From Balneolaceae bacterium (lineage in GTDB: Bacteria > Bacteroidota > Rhodothermia > Balneolales > Balneolaceae), in the NCBI GenBank assembly GCA_007126675.1, contig SLAU01000129.1, positions 1-5,184 on the forward strand: DNA of 5,184 nt. Reading direction: 5' to 3'. The notes beneath the pieces are model-generated. The model had not been told where the DNA came from and searched no databases. It saw only the letters and a program-made list of their open reading frames with translations. Position 1 is the stretch's first letter. The number at the start of each line of letters is the position of its first letter. A program made the translations under genes and the position numbers. Below are positions 1 through 5,184 of the stretch, piece by piece.

Positions 1-1
1 G

Positions 2-70
2 CCAAAAGTGGTGCAGGCAAGCCGCGACTATTTCGCCCGAAAAGAGCGTGGGGATTTTGATCACTACTGA
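2..70 (+). CDS. C-terminal end of a truncated upstream gene, possibly 6-phosphogluconate dehydrogenase
   Basis: Only the last 22 codons are in the window, read in the frame starting at base 2 and ending at TGA 68-70. The tail reads PKVVQASRDYF followed by ARKERGDFDHY. The QA-x-RDYF core, followed by ER, G-x-F and H, resembles the C-terminal tail of the long form of 6-phosphogluconate dehydrogenase (Gnd, oxidative pentose phosphate pathway, NADP-dependent oxidative decarboxylation), which typically has QAQRDYFGAHTY and then G-x-FHTEW. Here the GAHTY part is missing and the tail is shorter, so the match is only partial. The other frames give no family-like tail. The family call is inference from a very short stretch; that this is the 3' end of a real gene is more likely than the name. 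No clear intrinsic terminator follows it. Confidence 0.4.
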   Translation, partial: PKVVQASRDYFARKERGDFDHY

Positions 71-126
71 TCTATTGTTTTAAATCCGGTGAATCCATTT
101 TGATTCTGAAACTTTCTCTCTTAAAG

Positions 127-182
127 GGAGATGTCTCGGCTTCACACTGGAAAAGCACCGGTGTTGCGCTCGACATGACAGG
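127..182 (+). repeat. Left REP-like unit
   Basis: The unit opens with GGAGATGTCTCGGCTTC and closes with GCGCTCGACATGACAGG. On its own it can fold with ATGTC (131-135) paired to GACAT (172-176). An internal hairpin, ACACTGG (144-150) with CCGGTGT (158-164) and a 7-base loop, sits where simpler palindromic units of this style have a short loop, so it looks like an insertion into, or extension of, the apical part. The unit lies about 57 bases after the stop codon of the upstream gene, a usual location for REP sequences. Confidence 0.55.
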
Positions 183-195
183 CAAGCTTATAATA

Positions 196-255
196 TGTGA
201 GGCGGCGTTTAAAGTTCACAAACTTGTGCAATTCCGTTTTACGCCGCCCCTCATA
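196..255. other. GC-rich core stem-loop between the two repeat units
   Basis: TGTGAGGCGGCGT (196-208) pairs with the segment 241-255 (ACGCCGCCCCTCATA). Pairing uses a G-T wobble and a two-base C bulge around 249-250. The loop region can add a small stem, CACAA (217-221) with TTGTG (224-228), or alternatively AAGTT (212-216) with AACTT (221-225). The stem is not followed by a T run on either strand, so it is not a classical intrinsic terminator, though it could still protect a 3' end of the upstream transcript. A 34-codon open frame spans 175-279 but has no coding character. Confidence 0.5.
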
Positions 256-267
256 AACCAAATCAAC

Positions 268-327
268 CCTGTCATGTAGAGTAAACGAATCGCTGTTTTT
301 TAGCGGTGAGTGCACCGAGACATCTCC
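268..327 (-). repeat. Right REP-like unit, inverted
   Basis: Read on the - strand it opens with GGAGATGTCTCGG (327-315) and ends with ACATGACAGG (277-268), the same two end motifs as the left unit and in the same order. The middle differs: it carries ATCGCT (289-294) and AGCGGT (302-307) as a 6-bp hairpin with one G-T pair and a T-rich loop. Ends are conserved and the middle is divergent, which is what two separate copies of one repeat family would show. Confidence 0.55.
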
Positions 328-393
328 TTGTTCATAGCAGGAGTTTGAAACTTTTTGATAAGCTGTCTCGCGCCAGGTGAGAAAAGATTTTAG

Positions 394-418
394 AACAAAA
401 ACTTAAATTATTTTTGTT
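394..418. repeat. Short AT-rich inverted repeat
   Basis: AACAAAAA (394-401) and TTTTTGTT (411-418) are perfect reverse complements around a 9-base loop. The stem is almost all A-T pairs, so as RNA it would be weak. On the + strand it ends in a T-rich arm and could act as a poor terminator for transcripts leaving the repeat element; on the DNA level it could be an operator-like dyad. The structure is seen; its function is unknown. Confidence 0.35.
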
Positions 419-451
419 TCGAACCGCTTTCATCAAATAATTTCTTTAATA

Positions 452-491
452 AACCTAAAATTTAAGGCGATAATACTTAATTATTTAGGTT
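452..491. repeat. Long imperfect AT-rich stem-loop upstream of the ankyrin gene
   Basis: AACCTAAAATTTAAG (452-466) pairs with CTTAATTATTTAGGTT (476-491) around a 9-base loop, GCGATAATA, giving 14 pairs with one T-T mismatch and one bulged A. The centre lies about 225 bases before the ankyrin start. It may be part of a long 5' leader, a regulator-binding dyad, or the remnant of another palindromic repeat. No motif lets me choose among them. Confidence 0.4.
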
Positions 492-695
492 CAGGTAAAT
501 TACTTTTTAACTCTGCAATTCACTTCCGATTTATTTTTTCTGTATCGGCGAAAATCGCCCGGAATTTTGAAACCTTCCGTATCTTTAATTCGTTATAAGA
601 ATCTCAAGTTTAGAGGCCGGATAAACACAAAAATAACCTGTTTAAAAACCCGGCATAATTAAAATAGATCAGGGAAAATTTAAAGTTAAAAAACA

Positions 696-1190
696 ATGAA
701 ATCGTTACTTACAATCATCATAAGTGCGGTTCTAATTTCTCTGTCATTTGCAGATACACTGAAAGGTGAAACCGTACAGAATACAGATATTCGAATTGCT
801 GAAAACGTTATTGAAGCAGTTAAGGATATCGACATCGTAAGTTTAAATGTTTTACTGGCAGAAGATGCTTCGGTTGATACCGTTGATGAAGCCGGTAATA
901 CTCCATTGATGCATGCAGCAAAGATCGGAAATCCACGAATGTCACGTATCATTCTGGTTCATGATCCCGTTATAGATGCTCGCAACAATGAAGGGGAAAC
1001 AGCACTTATGATTGCAGCACGTTATGGTGCTTTTCATATAGTGGAGCAGTTGCTTAATAAAGGTGCCGACACATCACTGAAAAATTCCGAGAGCCTCACA
1101 GCCCGGGATATAGCACTGCGAAATGGTCACCCCGACATTTTGAACTTACTATCATCATCATCTGAAGAAACGTACAGTTTCAGCAGATAA
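696..1190 (+). CDS. Exported ankyrin-repeat protein
   Basis: The 164-residue product starts with a Sec signal peptide: MK, a hydrophobic stretch (about 4-17) and a likely cleavage after SFA at residue 19. The mature protein is nearly all ankyrin repeats: a degenerate first repeat (about 37-67, ending VDTVDEAG), a canonical one from NTPLMHAAKIGN (68-100), a second canonical one from ETALMIAARYGAFHIVEQLLNKGAD (split here: ETALMIAARYG, then IVEQLLNKGAD; 101-133), and a capping half repeat LTARDIALRNGHPDILNLL (134-152), then a Ser-rich tail. Ankyrin repeats are protein-binding scaffolds without catalytic residues; in the periplasm the partner is unknown. The ATG follows an A-rich tract with no good Shine-Dalgarno sequence (AGGG at 671-674 is too far), common in Bacteroidota-like genomes. 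It has its own terminator downstream and no co-directional neighbour close upstream, so it is probably monocistronic. The domain call is firm; a physiological role cannot be assigned. Confidence 0.88.
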   Translation: MKSLLTIIISAVLISLSFADTLKGETVQNTDIRIAENVIEAVKDIDIVSLNVLLAEDASVDTVDEAGNTPLMHAAKIGNPRMSRIILVHDPVIDARNNEGETALMIAARYGAFHIVEQLLNKGADTSLKNSESLTARDIALRNGHPDILNLLSSSSEETYSFSR

Positions 1191-1219
1191 CATATATACA
1201 TTTAGTTATGTTTTGGTTG

Positions 1220-1250
1220 GCCCTGCCGTAAATATCGGCAGGGCTTTTTT
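1220..1250 (+). terminator. Intrinsic terminator of the ankyrin gene
   Basis: GCCCTGCCG (1220-1228) and CGGCAGGGC (1236-1244) form a perfect 9-bp GC-rich stem with a 7-base AT loop, followed directly by six T (1245-1250). It begins 30 bases after the ankyrin stop codon. This is the textbook Rho-independent form and separates the ankyrin gene from the protease unit. On the - strand no T run follows, so it is one-directional. Confidence 0.93.
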
Positions 1251-1358
1251 ATTATCTGCCAATTGAGATTCATTCATATCTGTCTTTTTACTTTCCTTAT
1301 CATCAAACATTTTCGTTTATTCAGAGGACGCCAAAACAACTAACGCTCTCAATATTTT

Positions 1359-3815
1359 ATGAATCGAATTTTACTCTTCGTTGCTCTTACGTTTTTATAT
1401 GGAACTGTAACCCTTAATGCACAAGACACCATTTCCGATAAAACCGCAGGAATGGAAAAATATGAGGGGTTCTTCAATTTTTGGTGGGATGATGAGAATG
1501 GCAAAATCTGGCTTGAAATCGACAAGCTCGATGAAGAAGTGCTATATGTTAATGCTCTTGCGGCCGGAATGGGTTCGAACGACATCGGTCTCGACCGCTC
1601 ACAGCTTGGCGATACACGTGTGGTTTCCTTTATAAGAGTTGGGCCAAAGCTCTTAATGATTCAGCCTAATTACGGATTCAGGGCAACCTCAGGTGTTTAT
1701 CTCGAAGAAAAATCGATTGATGAAGCTTTTGCCCAATCGGTTCTATGGGGATTTGATGTGAAAATTAATGAGGGAGACAGGGTACTGGTCGATGCAACCG
1801 CGTTTTTACTGCGTGACGCGCATGATGTTATTGGCAGATTAAGAAATATGGATCAGGGCAACTACTCTCTTGATGGCAGCCGGTCAGCCATTTACCTGCC
1901 CGGGACATTCAACTTCCCGAAAAATTCAGAGTTTGAAGCTATGCTGACCTTTACCGGCGATAATCCCGGAAACCATGTCAGATCAGTAACGCCAACACCC
2001 GAAGCCATTACGGTGAGGCAGCACCACTCGTTCGTGCAGCTGCCGGATGATAATTACAAACCACGAAAGTTTGATCCGAGAGCCGGATACTTTGGTATTT
2101 CTTACCAGGATTACAGCGCAGAAATTGGCGGTGAGTTTACCAAACGGTACATAGCCCGTCATCGCCTTGAAAAGAAAGATCCCGAAGCTGAAATAAGTGA
2201 AGCGGTTGAGCCAATTATTTTTTACCTGGACAACGGCACTCCGGAACCGGTGCGAACTGCACTTCTCGATGGTGCCCGCTGGTGGGCTGAGGCTTTTGAA
2301 GAGATCGGCTATAAAGATGCTTTTAAGGTAAAGATACTCCCTGATGATGTTCATCCGCTTGATGTTCGTTACAACGTCATTAACTGGGTGCACAGATCAA
2401 CCCGCGGCTGGTCGTACGGTTCATCCGTCATTGATCCCAGAACGGGAGAAATTATAAAAGGAAATGTGCTGCTGGGCTCACTGCGGGTACGGCAGGATTA
2501 TATGATTGCTGAAGGGTTGCTGGCTCCATATGAAGAGGGCGTTGAGCCCGATCCGGTAATGCTTGAAATGGCACTGGACAGAATCCGCCAGCTTTCCGCA
2601 CATGAAATTGGCCACACTTTGGGTATAGCTCATAACTTTGCCGCCAGCGTAAACGATCTTGCATCCGTTATGGATTATCCTCATCCCATGGCAACTATTT
2701 ACCCTGATGGTACTCTTGGGCTGGAAAATGCTTATGACATTGGAATCGGTGAATGGGATAAACGAGCAGTGGCTTACGGTTATCAGCATTTTCCGGAAGG
2801 TACAGATACCGATAAAGCACTTGAAGATATCATTAATGAAACTGTTGATATGGGCTTGATGTATTTGTCTGACGAGGTTGCACGTCCGCAGGGTGGTTCG
2901 CATCCTCATGCTCATCTTTGGGATTACGGTTCAGATGTAAAGGGACAGCTGAGCCACATCATGAACATCCGAAGAATTGCACTGGATAATTTTGGAGAAA
3001 AAAATATTCGTGAAGGCAGAATGATGTCGGACATCGAAGATGTTTTGGTGCCCATTTACCTGTTTCACAGATATCAAACCGAAGCCACAGTTAAATTAAT
3101 TGGAGGTGTTGAATACCATTACACGGTTCGGGGTGATGCTCAGCCAAATCCGCAGGTAGTGGATGGTGATCTTCAAAGATCTGCACTTGAGCAGATGCTG
3201 CAAACCCTGAATGCAAGCGAACTGGCACTGCCTGAGCATCTTTTGGATTTGATTCCGCCAAGGCCAGCAAGAATATCGCAAACGCGGGAGCATTTCAGAG
3301 GCTATACCACGCCAATGCTCGATCCCGTGGCAATGGCTGAAGTTTCTGCTGATCATTCCGCATCGCTGCTATTTAATCCGCAGCGTGCCGCAAGGCTCTT
3401 AAATCAAAAAGCACGGGATGTAAATATGCCCGGCCTGGATGATTTAATAACTACTGTGCTCGATTATTCTTTGTTAAAAGAGAAAACTGAAGGCTATGAG
3501 GGCTCCATTCAGCGGGGAATAAACATGGCAGTACTGCGAAATTTAATACGGCTTGCAGCCGATGAAAACACAGCTCCGGATGTGAAAGCAGTTTCATCAT
3601 TATCATTAGAAAATCTGCAGGGAAGGCTTATTGAATTACAGGCTGAATCGGAAGATATGGTTTGGCAGGCTCATTACCGTTACATGGCCGGACTAATCGG
3701 TGAATACTATACAGACCCGGGTTCGGTAAAAATTCCTCCGGCGCCCTATATTCCGCCCGGCGCTCCGATTGGAAGCGGAGATTTTCATTCGTTACATTTG
3801 ATGTGCGATTTTTAA
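1359..3815 (+). CDS. Secreted zinc-dependent metalloprotease, DUF5117/DUF4953 type
   Basis: The 818-residue product has a Sec signal peptide (NRILLFVALTFLYGTVTLNA, cleavage probably after Ala21, before QDTISD). The N-terminal part (about 35-275), with FFNFWWDDENGKIWLEID, NALAAGMGSNDIGLDRSQLG and VSFIRVGPKLLMIQPNY, matches what I recall of the DUF5118/DUF5117 region. The catalytic part has HEIGHTLGIAH at 415-425: zinc ligands His415, His419 and His425 and general base Glu416, as in metzincins; SVMDY at 436-440 fits the Met-turn. A conserved-looking HPHAHLWDYGSD follows at 515-526, within the DUF4953-like C-terminal region. It should hydrolyse peptide bonds in the periplasm or outside the cell; substrates are unknown. 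Length is usual for the family. No type IX sorting domain is visible at the C-terminus, and the only cysteine is Cys816. Its start has no Shine-Dalgarno sequence, and transcription should begin between the terminator at 1250 and 1359, although I see no convincing promoter there. The family call is strong; the substrate is open. Confidence 0.93.
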   Translation: MNRILLFVALTFLYGTVTLNAQDTISDKTAGMEKYEGFFNFWWDDENGKIWLEIDKLDEEVLYVNALAAGMGSNDIGLDRSQLGDTRVVSFIRVGPKLLMIQPNYGFRATSGVYLEEKSIDEAFAQSVLWGFDVKINEGDRVLVDATAFLLRDAHDVIGRLRNMDQGNYSLDGSRSAIYLPGTFNFPKNSEFEAMLTFTGDNPGNHVRSVTPTPEAITVRQHHSFVQLPDDNYKPRKFDPRAGYFGISYQDYSAEIGGEFTKRYIARHRLEKKDPEAEISEAVEPIIFYLDNGTPEPVRTALLDGARWWAEAFEEIGYKDAFKVKILPDDVHPLDVRYNVINWVHRSTRGWSYGSSVIDPRTGEIIKGNVLLGSLRVRQDYMIAEGLLAPYEEGVEPDPVMLEMALDRIRQLSAHEIGHTLGIAHNFAASVNDLASVMDYPHPMATIYPDGTLGLENAYDIGIGEWDKRAVAYGYQHFPEGTDTDKALEDIINETVDMGLMYLSDEVARPQGGSHPHAHLWDYGSDVKGQLSHIMNIRRIALDNFGEKNIREGRMMSDIEDVLVPIYLFHRYQTEATVKLIGGVEYHYTVRGDAQPNPQVVDGDLQRSALEQMLQTLNASELALPEHLLDLIPPRPARISQTREHFRGYTTPMLDPVAMAEVSADHSASLLFNPQRAARLLNQKARDVNMPGLDDLITTVLDYSLLKEKTEGYEGSIQRGINMAVLRNLIRLAADENTAPDVKAVSSLSLENLQGRLIELQAESEDMVWQAHYRYMAGLIGEYYTDPGSVKIPPAPYIPPGAPIGSGDFHSLHLMCDF

Positions 3816-3892
3816 ATATTAAAACTGCTGCATCAAGACTGATGCTCGGCTCCTGAAAAAAAGAATTACGATTAGACAGCTCAATTAAAGAA

Positions 3893-5086
3893 ATGATCAA
3901 AGGATTCAGATTTAAAAAAGATGATCGTGGTATATCAGCATTTACATTTCCGTTTATGCGGAAACTTATTATCCCAACTACAAAGCTGATATTTAATCCT
4001 GTTATCACCAACAAGCACAACATGCCGCTAACAGGGCCCTGTTTTATTTATGGAAATCATTCTAACTATTTTGATCCTTTTCTTCTGAACGTTGATATGA
4101 CGGTTGAGCCCACAGCCGGAGTGATGACACGCGATCAGTTTCATAAACCGATTCCCAGAATTTTTATGGACAGTATCGGGATTGTACCTACAAGTAAATA
4201 TGTACCGGAGCCGGGAATTGTTCGCGATGTGATCAAAATGATTGATAAGCGCAGGATGATTGTGATATTTCCTGAAGGCGGAAGGCGTTGGGATGGCAGG
4301 CCAAAACCATTAATTGAAACCACACTCAAGCTTTTCTGGAGGATGAAGATTCCGGTTCACCCGGTTCAGCTGCACGGTTCTCATCTTGGCTGGCCGCGCT
4401 GGGCAGATAAATACCGCATCAGCACTCTCGAAATCAGGTGGCTCGATCCGCTGATACCATCCGACTATCCTGATTACGAAACATTTGCGGAAAAATGCAG
4501 GGGCCTCATAGACTTTGAAGAGTATACTCCGCCTGACACCGTCAAAATTCATTCATGCTCTAAGCCGGCTTCAGGGATAGATCGTTTACTGTTCCGTTGC
4601 CCCGAAACCGGTGAGCTTGATTCGATATACACACCGGATGGGAAAAGTGTGTTTAGCCATACTTCCAGCCTGTCTTATAACATGAATCTCTATTCCAGGT
4701 TGATTAATAAACACGGTGAGCCTCATTCGGTGATTGAGATGTTTGATAAAATCAATGAAATGCCAATCCCGGCAGACAAAGAAGGAGTTGTACTAAAAAA
4801 TCTCGGTTGTACCTTTTACCAAATTGATAGTGAACATCAGTTAATTAAAATCGGACCCGGTTATACTGAACTGACCCGGGATTCCATATACATGTCTTAT
4901 GGCTCTGATAAAGTGACTATCCCGCTTTCTGATATCCGTTATTTATCCGTAGAGCAGAATAAAAAATTATCGCTTACAACTGATAGTGATATTTACCAGA
5001 TTGCCCTGAAGAATGACGGTGCATTAAAATGGCAGTCTTTTATCAGAAGGCTTCAAAATGATGAAAAAACGGTAAAATCACTTTAA
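3893..5086 (+). CDS. PlsC-like 1-acylglycerol-3-phosphate acyltransferase with degenerate zinc-ribbon and PH-like C-terminal regions
   Basis: Residues about 20-205 are an acyltransferase domain of the PlsC family: NHSNYFD at 55-61 is the catalytic H-x4-D motif, GIVPTSK at 96-102 fits block II, FPEGGRR at 126-132 is the FPEGTRS-like glycerol-phosphate-binding block III, and VHPVQLHG at 155-162 is block IV. Family members transfer acyl chains to lysophosphatidic acid at the inner face of the cytoplasmic membrane; other lysolipid acceptors are possible. The protein is longer than the usual 200-250 residues. Residues 232-262 look like a zinc ribbon that kept only Cys236. Residues about 297-390 resemble a small PH-like beta domain ending in a helix (ALKWQSFIRRLQ). 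I see no true membrane-spanning helix, only a hydrophobic N-terminal patch. The ATG follows TTAAAGAA, a weak ribosome site. It lies 77 bases after the protease stop with no terminator between, so read-through is likely, and its stop overlaps the next start. The acyltransferase assignment is firm; the substrate and the C-terminal roles are inference. Confidence 0.88.
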   Translation: MIKGFRFKKDDRGISAFTFPFMRKLIIPTTKLIFNPVITNKHNMPLTGPCFIYGNHSNYFDPFLLNVDMTVEPTAGVMTRDQFHKPIPRIFMDSIGIVPTSKYVPEPGIVRDVIKMIDKRRMIVIFPEGGRRWDGRPKPLIETTLKLFWRMKIPVHPVQLHGSHLGWPRWADKYRISTLEIRWLDPLIPSDYPDYETFAEKCRGLIDFEEYTPPDTVKIHSCSKPASGIDRLLFRCPETGELDSIYTPDGKSVFSHTSSLSYNMNLYSRLINKHGEPHSVIEMFDKINEMPIPADKEGVVLKNLGCTFYQIDSEHQLIKIGPGYTELTRDSIYMSYGSDKVTIPLSDIRYLSVEQNKKLSLTTDSDIYQIALKNDGALKWQSFIRRLQNDEKTVKSL

Positions 5087-5184
5087 TGAGGTTTTGGACT
5101 TTTGATACCACCATTGGCAATTTTTTCCTGGATTTTGCATGGCTTGGTGTTTTACTAATTATTGCAATGTATCTGCGAACAACC
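5086..5184 (+). CDS. N-terminus of a membrane protein, possibly a sodium/glutamate symporter-like transporter (runs off the window)
   Basis: The ATG at 5086-5088 shares its A with the last base of the acyltransferase stop (TAATG), and the frame stays open for 33 codons to the window edge. The visible peptide starts MRFWTFDTTIGNFFLDFAWL and continues GVLLIIAMYLRTT: a short amphipathic lead, then a hydrophobic segment (about residues 13-29) ending in Tyr-Leu-Arg, as expected for a first membrane helix. The pattern DFAWLGVLLIIAMYLR resembles the start of GltS-type sodium/glutamate symporters of Bacteroidota-like bacteria as I recall them, but 33 residues are too few to be sure. The stop/start overlap points to translational coupling with the acyltransferase gene. 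That this is a real gene is likely; the transporter family is a guess. Confidence 0.55.
   Translation, partial: MRFWTFDTTIGNFFLDFAWLGVLLIIAMYLRTT

Larger units (their letters stand above)
125..329. repeat. Nested inverted repeat: paired REP-like units around a core hairpin
   Basis: The element can fold into one long rod of about 205 nt. Outer stem: 125-139 with 315-329, including a perfect 13-bp match of GGAGATGTCTCGG (127-139) to its reverse complement (315-327), extended by one G-T and one A-T pair. Middle stem: 169-182 with 268-281, 13 of 14 pairs, containing ACATGACAGG. Inner stem: 196-208 with 241-255, GC-rich. Between outer and middle stems, each side can form its own small hairpin (144-164 and 289-307). 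The motif combination GAGATGTCTCG...CGACATGACAGG recalls short palindromic REP-like repeats recurrent between genes in Bacteroidota-like genomes (recollection, not a search). No target-site duplication is visible outside 125-329 and no transposase is in the window. Alternatives are a small MITE or a structured RNA such as a 6S-like rod; the symmetry of the two ends favours a repeat. Confidence 0.7.
330..695. other. AT-rich intergenic region upstream of the ankyrin gene
   Basis: No plausible gene is visible on either strand. The segment holds two inverted repeats (394-418 and 452-491, listed separately) and a small perfect hairpin, GGCGA (547-551) with TCGCC (555-559) and a 3-base loop. TATCTTTA at 580-587 fits seven of eight positions of the Bacteroidota -7 pattern TAnnTTTG, but no TTG lies at the expected distance upstream (TTTG at 566-569 is only 10 bases away), so I do not call a promoter. 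The ankyrin gene's promoter must nevertheless lie somewhere here, or in the repeat region before it. Confidence 0.5.

Noticed and set aside
175..279. 34-codon open frame (ATG 175, TAG 277-279) exactly between the inverted units
   Set aside because: Its start and stop fall inside the repeat motifs themselves and there is no ribosome site. The frame is best explained by the repeat structure.
125..329. Retron-like RNA or integron attC site
   Set aside because: No reverse transcriptase or integrase is nearby, and I see no attC core sites of the GTTRRRY type at the ends. The two end motifs repeat as REP-like units instead.
566..587. Bacteroidota-type promoter, TTTG and TATCTTTA
   Set aside because: The spacing is only 10 bases, whereas about 17-19 is expected, and no other TTG is at a suitable distance.
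1251..1358. Promoter for the protease gene
   Set aside because: One must be nearby because a terminator ends just upstream, but none of the TTG and TA-rich pairs that I tested has acceptable spacing and sequence.
1983..2915. Long open frames on the - strand inside the protease gene
   Set aside because: They lie opposite a clearly coding frame with family motifs, have no recognisable domains and look like antisense shadows.
3830..3845. Terminator between the protease and the acyltransferase: GCATCA / TGATGC hairpin
   Set aside because: The stem is 6 bp with a 4-base loop and no T run follows on the + strand, so it is too weak for a call and read-through is expected.
4141..4552. Two - strand open frames inside the acyltransferase gene
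   Set aside because: They overlap the conserved acyltransferase motifs on the other strand, and their translations have no family-like features.

Overview
The window reads as an ordinary chromosomal stretch of a Gram-negative bacterium of the Bacteroidota/Balneolota/Rhodothermota type. The pointers are moderate GC with AT-rich gaps, starts preceded by A-rich tracts instead of strong Shine-Dalgarno sequences, a large secreted metalloprotease of a kind typical of that group (the DUF5117/DUF4953 type), and a REP-like intergenic repeat of a kind I associate with those genomes. The phylum is inference; no marker gene settles it. All supported genes lie on the + strand.

Layout. Positions 2-70 hold the last 22 codons of a gene cut by the window edge, possibly 6-phosphogluconate dehydrogenase. 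A 625-base gap (71-695) follows. Its first half carries a striking nested inverted repeat (125-329): two inverted REP-like units around a GC-rich core hairpin. Its second half is AT-rich, with two further stem-loops (394-418 and 452-491). Next comes a small exported ankyrin-repeat protein (696-1190), closed by a clear intrinsic terminator (1220-1250). An independent unit then begins: a Sec-exported 818-residue zinc metalloprotease with a complete metzincin-type site (1359-3815), a 397-residue PlsC-like acyltransferase with a C-terminal extension (3893-5086), and, overlapping its stop codon in an ATG/TAA arrangement, the first 33 codons of a membrane protein that resembles a sodium/glutamate-symporter N-terminus and runs off the window.

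How the genes fit together. The ankyrin gene is monocistronic on its 3' side. The protease, acyltransferase and membrane protein are co-directional with a 77-base gap and then an overlap, so they could be one transcript, but nothing shows they share a pathway. I see no defence locus, phage, CRISPR or insertion-sequence gene. The items most worth a second look are the nested REP-like structure and the acyltransferase C-terminus, where a zinc-ribbon-like fold seems to have lost most of its cysteines and is followed by a PH-like domain.
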